Shown piece by piece: positions 56,135 to 63,056 of a stretch of DNA of 64,000 nt. Where the stretch lies: positions 1-64,000 of the forward strand of contig NZ_JALJVC010000019.1 in assembly GCF_022967985.1 (NCBI RefSeq), written 5' to 3'. The DNA comes from Acinetobacter lwoffii. Lineage in GTDB: Bacteria; Pseudomonadota; Gammaproteobacteria; Pseudomonadales; Moraxellaceae. The position numbers and the translations under genes were made by a program. Position 1 is the first letter of the stretch. Every line of letters starts with the position of its first letter. The notes under the pieces are model-generated. The model did not search any database and was not told where the DNA came from. It saw only the letters and a program-made list of their open reading frames with translations.

Positions 56135-56644
56135 ATGCGTGTTGTTACTGCCAGTATCATTGGCCTATGTTTTATGATTTCTCCAGTATGGGCAGTCGAA
56201 GTTGCGCCTGCTCCTGTGATTCAGGAAAATCAGACAGCACAACCTCAAGGGACAGCGGCGACTGCCCAAACCCAGTCTACGCCGAAACCTGCCATTATTC
56301 CTGCCGTAGCGACTTCTGCCCAGCCAGTGCCACCTGCCGAGAATAAACCTTTAACTGCAGAAGAAATCGCCAAGCTCAAAGCCCAGCAAGATGCCAAGGT
56401 GAAAGCTTTGGTCAAAGATCAGGCCACCCGTTTGCAGCAACTGGAAAAAGCCAATCTGGAAGCACTATCGCAAAATCAAGAATTACAGCTCAAGAATGAT
56501 AATCTTGGGGTGCAGGTACAGGTGCTGCAAAGTGAACGCAGTGCGCAGATGTTCCTCTACGGCGCTGCAACATTGGCAGTAGGTGTGCTGCTGGGCTTTC
56601 TGATCGCGAGCTATGTTTATACCAAACGTCGTCGTCAATGGTAA
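56135..56644 (+). CDS. Exported protein with coiled coil and C-terminal membrane anchor
   Basis: A 169-residue protein. A signal peptide (MRVVTASIIGLCFMISPVWA) precedes a Pro/Ala/Gln-rich disordered region (about 22-75). Then comes a coiled coil (about 78-132, AEEIAKLKAQQDAKVKALV...LEALSQNQELQLKNDNL) and a C-terminal membrane helix (MFLYGAATLAVGVLLGFLIASYVY) with a positive tail KRRRQW. The predicted topology is a periplasmic stalk anchored at its C-terminus. The layout resembles SH3-domain-less relatives of TIGR04211/YgiM, but the SH3 domain is missing, so I do not assign a family. Confidence 0.78.
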   Translation: MRVVTASIIGLCFMISPVWAVEVAPAPVIQENQTAQPQGTAATAQTQSTPKPAIIPAVATSAQPVPPAENKPLTAEEIAKLKAQQDAKVKALVKDQATRLQQLEKANLEALSQNQELQLKNDNLGVQVQVLQSERSAQMFLYGAATLAVGVLLGFLIASYVYTKRRRQW

Positions 56645-56683
56645 GCTATAGCCCTTCCCGATATCTTTAAGGTCGTACCCGTT

Positions 56684-58582
56684 TTGTCGCACGCAATTCA
56701 AACTGCCGATCTGGATTGGCAATTGGTGGATGGCATTGATGTGCCTATGTCCAAGCAATTTGGTGATGTGTATTTTTCCAAAGACAATGGCTTGCTGGAA
56801 ACCCGGCATGTCTTTTTAAATGGCAATGATCTCACGACGCGTCTGGCAGATTTAAAACATTTTGAATATTTCTGTGTCGGTGAAACGGGTTTCGGTACTG
56901 GTTTAAATATTCTGGCCCTGTGGCAGCTCTGGCAACAGGTGCGTCCGAATAATCACAGTCATCTGCATGCGATTTCAGTTGAAAAATTTCCTCTTTCCAA
57001 AGCTGATCTGATTCGAGCCTTAAATGCCTGGTCAGAACTCAAGCCTTTAGCGGATCAACTCATCTCTCAATACCCGATGCCAATTGCCGGCTGTCATCGT
57101 CTCAGTTTTCCTGAAGATCGATTCAGTCTGGATCTATGGCTGGGTGATGCATATGATGTTTTCCCGGTAATAGAAAAAACTGCGCCGGTGAACGCCTGGT
57201 TTCTGGATGGCTTTGCGCCTTCCTGCAATCCGGATATGTGGGAAGAAAATGTTTTAAATAATATTGTGCGTTTATCCGAGATCGGCACCACTTTCGCCTC
57301 TTTCAGTGTTGCTGGCGTTTTAAAACGTGGCTTAAAAAATCATGGGATTTCAATTTCCCGTCCACGTGGTTTTAAGCACAAGCGTGAAATGCTGAAAGCG
57401 ATCTGGAAGCCAGCTGAAGAGACTGAAAGTTCATTAATACAAGAAATCACTCAAAAAAAAACTGAGCAAGATACAGAGTCCAATATCAGACCTCGCCAAA
57501 TCGCTGTAATTGGCGCTGGAATCGCTGGTTTAAGTACGGCCTGGGCATTCGCTCAACGTGGTCATCAGGTTACGATTTACGACCAGTCAGCGCCACTCTC
57601 AGGAGGTTCTGGCAATCCACTGGCTTTGCTCAATCCCAAACTCTGTCCAGTTGAGCAAAGCGGTGAACATCTGATGACATTGGCTTGGCAACATGCCTTA
57701 AATCATTATCAAAAATTTAAAGCTTTCCGCCCGATTCAGGTCAATCAACTGGCCTTAAAAAATCCTGAACAGCTTTTAGGATTGGCAGACGAATATCCAG
57801 AAAAAATTCTTGCTGTACAAGATACAGAAGATCAAGAGATTCAAACTGCATTTCCAAGTTTAAAACTGTTAGAAGCTGGTGCGGTTTCACCTCATCAGTT
57901 ACGTGATGAAATTCTGCAGCATCCTAATATTCAGTATCAACAGGCCAAAATTAGCCATATTGAAGCCGCTATAAAACCTCAGTTATTTTCAGATGAACAG
58001 GATCTAGGTGAATTCGATCATGTCATTGTCTGTACTGCGCGAGAAACCCAGCGGTTTTTTGCAGATTATCCAGTGTTGAAACCGATTCGCGGACAGGTCA
58101 GCTGGGTAAACAATAAAACTCAGCCTTTAAGTCAAAATATTGCCTATAGCTACGGCGGTTATTGTATGCAACTGGATGCTGAACATCTGATCTTGGGTGC
58201 TTCTTTTTATCCAGGTCGGGATGATATCGAGGTGTTAGCAGAAGACCATGTGCATAACTGCGAATTGATCCACAGTGTATTCCCAGAATATGCACAATCA
58301 TTAGCTTCTACCGAGACGTGGCAAGGTCGTGCCTCGGTACGCGCGCAAAGTCAGGATTATTTTCCCCTACTGGGTAAAATGAAATCGGATCAGGAAATTT
58401 ACAGCTTTGCCGGTCTAGGCTCCAAAGGTTTTCTGTTTGCACCACTCTGTAGTGAAATTCTGGCAGCCCAGATTCTCGGCGAAGCCTGTCCAGTTCCATC
58501 CAGTTTAGTAAAAAAACTCAGTGTGACCCGTTTTCAAAAGAAAGTGAAAATGAAGAAACCGTATTTTAAGCTACAAATTTAA
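56684..58582 (+). CDS. mnmC: Bifunctional tRNA modification enzyme MnmC
   Basis: MnmC finishes the wobble modification mnm5s2U34. Its C-terminal FAD domain removes the carboxymethyl group from cmnm5 and its N-terminal domain methylates nm5. In the 632-residue protein the SAM motif is FCVGETGFGTGLNILALW (about 65-82), and the FAD Rossmann motif is AVIGAGIAGLSTAWAFAQRG (about 275-294). Both domains look intact. The start is a TTG at 56684 (reads SHAIQTADLDWQ next), with AAGG 12 nt upstream. The first ATG is inside the conserved domain, so TTG is favoured. Confidence 0.93.
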   Translation: MSHAIQTADLDWQLVDGIDVPMSKQFGDVYFSKDNGLLETRHVFLNGNDLTTRLADLKHFEYFCVGETGFGTGLNILALWQLWQQVRPNNHSHLHAISVEKFPLSKADLIRALNAWSELKPLADQLISQYPMPIAGCHRLSFPEDRFSLDLWLGDAYDVFPVIEKTAPVNAWFLDGFAPSCNPDMWEENVLNNIVRLSEIGTTFASFSVAGVLKRGLKNHGISISRPRGFKHKREMLKAIWKPAEETESSLIQEITQKKTEQDTESNIRPRQIAVIGAGIAGLSTAWAFAQRGHQVTIYDQSAPLSGGSGNPLALLNPKLCPVEQSGEHLMTLAWQHALNHYQKFKAFRPIQVNQLALKNPEQLLGLADEYPEKILAVQDTEDQEIQTAFPSLKLLEAGAVSPHQLRDEILQHPNIQYQQAKISHIEAAIKPQLFSDEQDLGEFDHVIVCTARETQRFFADYPVLKPIRGQVSWVNNKTQPLSQNIAYSYGGYCMQLDAEHLILGASFYPGRDDIEVLAEDHVHNCELIHSVFPEYAQSLASTETWQGRASVRAQSQDYFPLLGKMKSDQEIYSFAGLGSKGFLFAPLCSEILAAQILGEACPVPSSLVKKLSVTRFQKKVKMKKPYFKLQI

Positions 58583-58598
58583 TTACTATTTTGAATGA

Positions 58599-58704
58599 AT
58601 CCCCCTAAACCCCCCTTTAAAAAAGGGGGGGACTTTTCTCTACTTTTATGAATAAATAGAATAGATGTAGCTCCTCCCTTTAGAAAAGGGAGGTTGGGAG
58701 GCAT
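58599..58704. repeat. Pair of C-rich palindromic repeats in opposite orientation
   Basis: Two units of the form AAT-C-rich-AACC-CCCTTT-loop-AAAGGG. The first (58600-58631, plus) contains CCCCCCTTT/AAAGGGGGG. The second (58673-58703, minus) contains CCTCCCTTT/AAAGGGAGG. They are inverted with respect to each other around about 40 nt of AT-rich sequence, like a BIME-type pair. A third unit lies downstream of pntB. They occupy the intergenic space between mnmC and the rhodanese gene. Confidence 0.8.
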
Positions 58705-58719
58705 TAAATCTCACCCATT

Positions 58720-58748
58720 AAAAAAGCGCCTTGCGGCGCTTTTTTTTC
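58720..58748. terminator. Terminator between mnmC and the rhodanese gene
   Basis: Stem AAAAAAGCGCC/GGCGCTTTTTT around a TTGC loop, with A and T tracts on either side. It lies between convergent genes and can work in both directions. Confidence 0.93.
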
Positions 58749-58757
58749 ACAGAATGC

Positions 58758-59072
58758 TTATACACCCTGTTCAAGCGGTAAGCCTGCATCACGGGCAGCA
58801 CGAGTACCACCCATCAGAATGACATATTCACGTGAGCTGTCAAAACCCTCTAGTTTTTCCGCAGCACGTGGAGCTTTACTGCCCCCACCACACAAGATGT
58901 AAATGGGTTGATCCGCTGACACCTGAGTTAGGCTTTCTGCTGAAAGATCGTTAATGGGCTGATTCACCGCCCCTTTCACGTGTGCTTCAGCAAAAGCACT
59001 TGAATCGCGTACATCCCAGATAATTGCATTTTCTGGGAACTCAAATGTTGTAATTTCTTGTTTACGGATCAT
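58758..59072 (-). CDS. Rhodanese-like single-domain protein
   Basis: A 104-residue single rhodanese domain, probably cytoplasmic. The ATG at 59072 has AAGGAG 7 nt upstream; a start 27 nt earlier is unlikely. The fold landmarks are IIWDVRDSSAFAEAHVKGAVNQPI and the active-site loop with Cys61 in YILCGGGSKAPRAAEKL. The loop has Lys where many rhodaneses have Arg, so the sulfur donor or acceptor may differ. The N-terminal 10 residues are typical of GlpE-like proteins. No partner is adjacent. Confidence 0.88.
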   Translation of the reverse strand: MIRKQEITTFEFPENAIIWDVRDSSAFAEAHVKGAVNQPINDLSAESLTQVSADQPIYILCGGGSKAPRAAEKLEGFDSSREYVILMGGTRAARDAGLPLEQGV

Positions 59073-59163
59073 TGCGCACTCCTTTGATGTAAACAACACT
59101 TGGCAAATGAAGAAAACATCCCTAGCATCTCAGATATTCTTTCCCTTTGTAAAGGTCTAAACT

Positions 59164-59652
59164 ATGCCTTCTTTCGATATTGTTTCTGAATTAGAAATTT
59201 TTGAAGTAAATCATGCAGTTCAAAACACCCAAAAAGAAATTGCGACCCGCTTTGATTTCCGTGGGCAGGACGTTTCTATTGAACTGAATGAAAAAAACAA
59301 GGAAATCAAAATCTCGACTGAAAGCGATTTCCAGTGTGAACAAGTCTATAGCATGCTGGAAAGTCATTTCTTTAAACGCAAAGTCGATATTCAGGCGCTT
59401 GATCCACAAAAAATGACGGCTTCTGGCAAAAATGTGATTCAGGTCATCAAGCTTAAAGATGGTCTTGACTCAGATACCGCAAAAAAAATTAATAAAGCCA
59501 TTAAAGAAAGTGGGATTAAGGCGCAATCTTCTATTCAGGGCGACAAGATTCGTGTGACTGATAAAAAACGCGATACATTGCAGCAAGTAATGGCATTCTT
59601 GAAAGAACAGCAATTTGGTTTGCCTTTACAGTTCAATAACTTTAAAGATTAA
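59164..59652 (+). CDS. yajQ: YajQ family nucleotide-binding protein
   Basis: A 162-residue protein of the UPF0234/YajQ family with two ferredoxin-like halves. It begins MPSFDIVSELEIFEVNHAVQNT and includes the conserved segments EIATRFDFRGQDVSIEL, ALDPQKMTASGKNVIQVIKLKDGLD and IQGDKIRVTDKKRDTLQQVMAFL. In Xanthomonas and Pseudomonas relatives it binds cyclic di-GMP and partners with a LysR-type regulator. That activity has not been shown here. It is followed 25 nt later by a hot-dog protein gene, probably in the same transcript. Confidence 0.93.
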   Translation: MPSFDIVSELEIFEVNHAVQNTQKEIATRFDFRGQDVSIELNEKNKEIKISTESDFQCEQVYSMLESHFFKRKVDIQALDPQKMTASGKNVIQVIKLKDGLDSDTAKKINKAIKESGIKAQSSIQGDKIRVTDKKRDTLQQVMAFLKEQQFGLPLQFNNFKD

Positions 59653-59677
59653 GACAGCAACGTCTGTAGAAGGAATT

Positions 59678-60181
59678 ATGGCAAAGAACAACCGATTAGC
59701 CAGATTAGTCAAAGCCACTGCACGATTACCGCAAGGCATTCGTACTGCTTTGTTAAGTAAAACTTTTGGCCGGGTGGTCCCGATGGTCGGCTCTGCCAAG
59801 ATTCGTTATGAGGAAATGAGTGCGTCCAAAGTGGTAGTAAGTATGGCCAATCATAAAGCCATGCAGAACCATATCGGACAAATCCATGCATGTGCAATGG
59901 CCCTGCTGGCAGAAACAGCGACCGGCTTTGTGACGGCAATGAATGTTCCGGATACAGCAATTGTACTGATCAAAAGCTTAAAGGTTGATTTTAAGCGCCC
60001 GACACGCGGTGCCATGACTGCTGTTGCTACGCTCACGTCGGAGCAGCAAGCCCTGATGCAAAACTCGGATAAAGGTGAAACCCTGGTTCAGGTCACCGTC
60101 ACGGATGAATCAGGTGAAGCCCCCATTCAATGTGAAATGCTCTGGGCTTGGATTGCCAAGAGCCAGCTCAAGAAATCATAA
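59678..60181 (+). CDS. DUF4442 family hot-dog fold protein
   Basis: A 167-residue protein starting MAKNNRLARLVKATARLPQG, with AGAAGGAATT as ribosome binding site. The DUF4442 hot-dog core is seen in MVGSAKIRYEEMSASKVVVSM, NHIGQIHACAMALLAETATGFVT (the long helix) and IKSLKVDFKRPTRGAMTAVA. Related proteins are putative thioesterases acting on acyl-CoA or acyl carrier protein. The chemistry is unproven. It lies near another thioesterase on the opposite strand (60242), facing tail to tail across a terminator. Confidence 0.85.
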   Translation: MAKNNRLARLVKATARLPQGIRTALLSKTFGRVVPMVGSAKIRYEEMSASKVVVSMANHKAMQNHIGQIHACAMALLAETATGFVTAMNVPDTAIVLIKSLKVDFKRPTRGAMTAVATLTSEQQALMQNSDKGETLVQVTVTDESGEAPIQCEMLWAWIAKSQLKKS

Positions 60182-60196
60182 TTTCTTCTTTTAGAC

Positions 60197-60231
60197 AAAA
60201 AAATCCCAGACATTAAATCTGGGATTTTTTA
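60197..60231. terminator. Bidirectional terminator between two hot-dog genes
   Basis: Stem AAAAAAATCCCAGA/TCTGGGATTTTTT with a 9-nt loop. It lies between convergent genes and has T runs on both strands. Confidence 0.93.
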
Positions 60232-60241
60232 TTTCAAGTCA

Positions 60242-60682
60242 TCATTGTGCTGTTTGCGATTCTAAAAGCTTCTGTTTCGCTTCTTCTGGAATCAGACGTT
60301 TGTTGCCTTTGACATCTACAGCAACAAAGGTAAACACACCTTCAGTCACCCGAATTGGGGGGCGTGAATCATCATGGCTATCCCAAACCTCGATTTCCAT
60401 CTGGATAGATGTCTTGCCAACTTTGAGAATTTTGGTATAACAACTAATCACGTCTCCGACTTTTACCGGTACCAGAAAAGTCATCTGGTTAATCGAAATC
60501 GTGGCACAACGTCCCTTTGAAAATCGTTCTGCGTGAATCGCGCCTGCCAAGTCCATTTGTGAAACGATCCAGCCACCAAAGACATCACCACTCCAGTTGG
60601 TATCTGCAGGCATTGCGATCGTCTGTAGGGAAAGAATCCCCTCTGGTCTTACTTGAGAATCTGACACTTTCACTCCAGGCAT
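60242..60682 (-). CDS. Acyl-CoA thioesterase (YciA-like hot-dog fold)
   Basis: A 146-residue cytoplasmic thioesterase. The catalytic Asp region is GDVFGGWIVSQMDLAGAIHAERF, and the active-site strand is FLVPVKVGDVISCYTKILKVGKTSI, both typical of YciA/BACH-type enzymes that hydrolyse short to medium acyl-CoAs. The ATG at 60682 is 5 nt after the trxC stop, so it is the last gene of the hydrolase-trxC-thioesterase operon. Confidence 0.9.
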   Translation of the reverse strand: MPGVKVSDSQVRPEGILSLQTIAMPADTNWSGDVFGGWIVSQMDLAGAIHAERFSKGRCATISINQMTFLVPVKVGDVISCYTKILKVGKTSIQMEIEVWDSHDDSRPPIRVTEGVFTFVAVDVKGNKRLIPEEAKQKLLESQTAQ

Positions 60683-60687
60683 TTGAA

Positions 60688-61119
60688 TTAGGGTTGGGTA
60701 TTTAACTGCTGATCAAGCCATTTTTGCAGCTCGCTTGACCGTAATGCACCGCTTATTCTAGCAATTTCGTTGCTTTTATTCATCAACACTAGCGTCGGAA
60801 TACTGCGAACATTAAATGCCGAACTTAAGCGAGGATTCGCTTCTGTATCAATTTTTGCAAAAACCACATTTGGATATTGCTGGGCGACAGTCGCAAAATG
60901 CGGTGCCATCATTTTACAGGGACCACACCATTCTGCCCAGAGATCAATCAGGATTGGCAAGTCACTATGCGTGACAAACTGGCTGAAATTCTGCTCATTC
61001 AGCTCAATTGGTACCAGTGGAATCAGGGCTTGATGACATTGACCACAAGCAGGGTTGGCAGTGAGTTTATCTTCAGGGACACGGTTTTTGGCCAGACATT
61101 CCGGACATACAATAATCAT
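60688..61119 (-). CDS. trxC: Thioredoxin 2
   Basis: TrxC reduces protein disulfides, usually under oxidative stress. The 143-residue protein has an N-terminal zinc finger (Cys5, Cys8, Cys25, Cys28 in CPECLAKNRV...CGQCHQAL) and the thioredoxin fold with the active site WCGPC (Cys65, Cys68). cis-Pro is in RSIPTLVL. The ATG immediately follows the stop of the alpha/beta hydrolase gene (no gap), and a thioesterase follows. In E. coli trxC is OxyR-controlled; no OxyR site could be identified here. Confidence 0.95.
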   Translation of the reverse strand: MIIVCPECLAKNRVPEDKLTANPACGQCHQALIPLVPIELNEQNFSQFVTHSDLPILIDLWAEWCGPCKMMAPHFATVAQQYPNVVFAKIDTEANPRLSSAFNVRSIPTLVLMNKSNEIARISGALRSSELQKWLDQQLNTQP

Positions 61120-62016
61120 CTAGCGCACTCCAATATGTTGATGTAAGAATTCTAATTGGGTCGAAACTGCTTTTTCAAACCATTCCCCATGATAAATATC
61201 AAAATGCCGGATATTCCACTCATGATATTGCACAAATGGTGCAATATTGGTCGCAGTTTCCCGACTGGATTCAATTGGAATCAGACTATCCAGTTTTGCC
61301 GCAATAAACAGGACTGGAATGTTAATCTTTCTGACTTCCTGAATCGGTCGATAGCGCATCAGTTTAAAGAATGTCCGTGCAGGAATATGACCACTCCAGT
61401 AATAATCCGGATTGACAATCGACAGATAACCTTCATAACTGTCCTGTGTCGGCATAAAACATAGCTCATGCGGATCAACTACAGGTAAGGTTTTTGGTGC
61501 CATACCAACCTTGGCCCCCATATAATCCTGACTGGAAACTTTAAGCGCCTTGGGGAGTTGCTGTAAAGGATATAGTTGGGCACTTTCAGCCCCATCGACA
61601 AAAGGCACCTGTACCATCGCCGCCTGAATATTTTTCAGCTCTGCTGCAAGTGTCAATACATGCCCACCACTTAAGGCCGTACCCCAGAGCACGATCCGTT
61701 TACTGTCAATCGATTTGCGTTCCTGAATATGTCTGATCATGGTTCGCCAGTCATCGAGCTGGGCATTGATCGACACCAGTTCACGTGGACGCCCAGTGCT
61801 GCCGCCCCAATAGCGATAGTCAAATAAAACCACCGCATAGCCGGCACTGGCAAAACGCTGGGCATATTGCACCAGTTTAAATTGACGTAAGGCAGCCAGA
61901 CCATGAGCCATCAGGATTACGGCCGGTTTTTCTATATTTTTAGGCCGATAAAAATCTGCAGCAATCACTTCCTGACCGCTTTTGACATACAGTGGTTCAA
62001 CTGTATAAGCCTGCAT
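61120..62016 (-). CDS. Alpha/beta hydrolase with an altered nucleophile elbow
   Basis: A 298-residue alpha/beta hydrolase, cytoplasmic by the lack of a signal. The fold is clear: VILMAHGLAALRQFKLVQYA (oxyanion HG), YAVVLFDYRYWGGSTG, then LFIAAKLDSLIPIES (acid) and RHFDIYHGEWFEKA (His). At the nucleophile elbow the sequence is LWGTALSGGHVL. Related proteins usually have W-G-T-S-x-S-G-G, so the expected Ser is Ala; the next Ser is two positions later. The protein may be non-hydrolytic or use the shifted Ser. It heads the hydrolase-trxC-thioesterase operon. Confidence 0.85.
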   Translation of the reverse strand: MQAYTVEPLYVKSGQEVIAADFYRPKNIEKPAVILMAHGLAALRQFKLVQYAQRFASAGYAVVLFDYRYWGGSTGRPRELVSINAQLDDWRTMIRHIQERKSIDSKRIVLWGTALSGGHVLTLAAELKNIQAAMVQVPFVDGAESAQLYPLQQLPKALKVSSQDYMGAKVGMAPKTLPVVDPHELCFMPTQDSYEGYLSIVNPDYYWSGHIPARTFFKLMRYRPIQEVRKINIPVLFIAAKLDSLIPIESSRETATNIAPFVQYHEWNIRHFDIYHGEWFEKAVSTQLEFLHQHIGVR

Positions 62017-62141
62017 ACGCGCTCCATTGCGTTATCTTATGGTTATCATCATTTATAAAAATTCCAGAACAGGTTCAGCATGTTTTCAGCTTAATGCTAT
62101 CATAAAGCATATCGATATAAATGAAATGATGGAGTGGCGTC

Positions 62142-62477
62142 ATGAGCGAAAATGTAGGTTTTGCTGGTCAAATTGGTCCAGAACACGTAACTCAAGTGGT
62201 TGAGAAAGGTTTTAAATCGATTATCAACAACCGTCCGGACATGGAAGGTGGTTCCGAGCAGCCAACCAGTGCACAAATCGAGGAAGCTGCACGCAATGCC
62301 GGTCTGGATTATGTATTCCAACCAGTAGTAGCCGGTCAGATTACGGAGCTTGATGTACGCACTTTTGCCAATCATTATAATGAGTTGCCAAAACCGATCT
62401 TGATGTTCTGTCGTACTGGAAACCGCTCGAATAACTTATATCAACTGGCAAAACAGATGGACCTGCTGGATGATTAA
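62142..62477 (+). CDS. DUF442 / TIGR01244-like phosphatase-rhodanese protein, cytoplasmic
   Basis: A 111-residue single-domain protein without a signal peptide. It has the phosphatase-like fold core (KGFKSIINNRPDMEGG, YVFQPVVAGQIT, NELPKPILMFCRTGNRSNNL). The active loop CRTGNR has Cys90 and Arg95, a C-x4-R spacing like rhodaneses. TIGR01244 proteins are annotated as sulfur transferases and in other bacteria link to sulfide (Blh/sulfur dioxygenase). No sulfur dioxygenase is adjacent. Its stop overlaps the start of an exported paralogue by 8 nt. Confidence 0.9.
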   Translation: MSENVGFAGQIGPEHVTQVVEKGFKSIINNRPDMEGGSEQPTSAQIEEAARNAGLDYVFQPVVAGQITELDVRTFANHYNELPKPILMFCRTGNRSNNLYQLAKQMDLLDD

Positions 62478-62892
62478 GTCGTTCTGGAAAGGTGTGGTAC
62501 TGGCAACCTATTTTAGCTGTATTACACCTGTTTTTGCTGCAAATGATCTTAGCCGTGCGCTGACCTCTACGGTGAGTGTTACGGGGCAAATGACACCAAG
62601 CAAGTTTCAGCAATTGATTCAGCAAGGTTTCAAATCTGTGATTGTAAATCGTCCTGATCAGGAAACTGGTAATAGTGTCACGGTGAGTCAATTACGCTCC
62701 ATTGCAGAGAAATCTCAAGTGAGTGTGATTTATCAGCCTGTAATGAATGGCCAACTTTCTCAGGCGAATATTGAAGAATTTGCTCGATATTATAATGAGC
62801 TGCCTAAACCGATTTTGATGGTTTGCCGAAGCGGCACACGTTCAGCGGCCTTGTTTAATCAGGCTAAATCTCAAGGATTGATTCATGAGTAA
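62470..62892 (+). CDS. DUF442 / TIGR01244-like protein with a signal peptide
   Basis: A 140-residue paralogue of the preceding gene. It begins with a signal peptide (MIKSFWKGVVLATYFSCITP, cut probably after VFA), so it is exported to the periplasm. The core is the same (QGFKSVIVNRPDQETGN, VIYQPVMNGQLS, NELPKPILMVCRSGTRSAAL) with Cys119 and Arg124 in CRSGTR. The overlap with the upstream gene (ATG inside its last codons) and the downstream overlap with a tiny lipoprotein gene point to a coupled three-gene unit. Confidence 0.9.
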   Translation: MIKSFWKGVVLATYFSCITPVFAANDLSRALTSTVSVTGQMTPSKFQQLIQQGFKSVIVNRPDQETGNSVTVSQLRSIAEKSQVSVIYQPVMNGQLSQANIEEFARYYNELPKPILMVCRSGTRSAALFNQAKSQGLIHE

Positions 62893-62989
62893 GTTATTGA
62901 TTATTTTATGTTGTAGTTTGGCTTTTACAGGCTGTAGCTCGATGAATCTAAAGCCGACTGTGGGTGTGAGTGTGGGAACATCAATTTAG
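62885..62989 (+). CDS. Very small lipoprotein (34 residues)
   Basis: An ATG inside the last codons of the exported DUF442 gene opens a frame of 34 codons. It reads MSKLLIILCCSLAFTGC (a clean lipoprotein signal with lipobox FTGC, Cys17) followed by SSMNLKPTVGVSVGTSI and a TAG stop. The mature lipopeptide would be 18 residues. The overlap with the upstream gene (ATGAGTAA) suggests translational coupling, and the terminator starts 22 nt later. No function is known. Being so short it is easily missed by gene finders, but the signal and context are persuasive. Confidence 0.75.
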   Translation: MSKLLIILCCSLAFTGCSSMNLKPTVGVSVGTSI

Positions 62990-63011
62990 TTTTTTAAATT
63001 TTAGTTCCCAT

Positions 63012-63042
63012 AAAAAAAACAGCGCTTCGGCGCTGTTTTTTA
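63012..63042. terminator. Terminator after the DUF442-lipoprotein unit
   Basis: A perfect stem AAAAAACAGCGC/GCGCTGTTTTTT with a TTCG tetraloop. It is flanked by A and T runs and lies between convergent genes. Confidence 0.95.
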
Positions 63043-63056
63043 TACAAATATAATTT

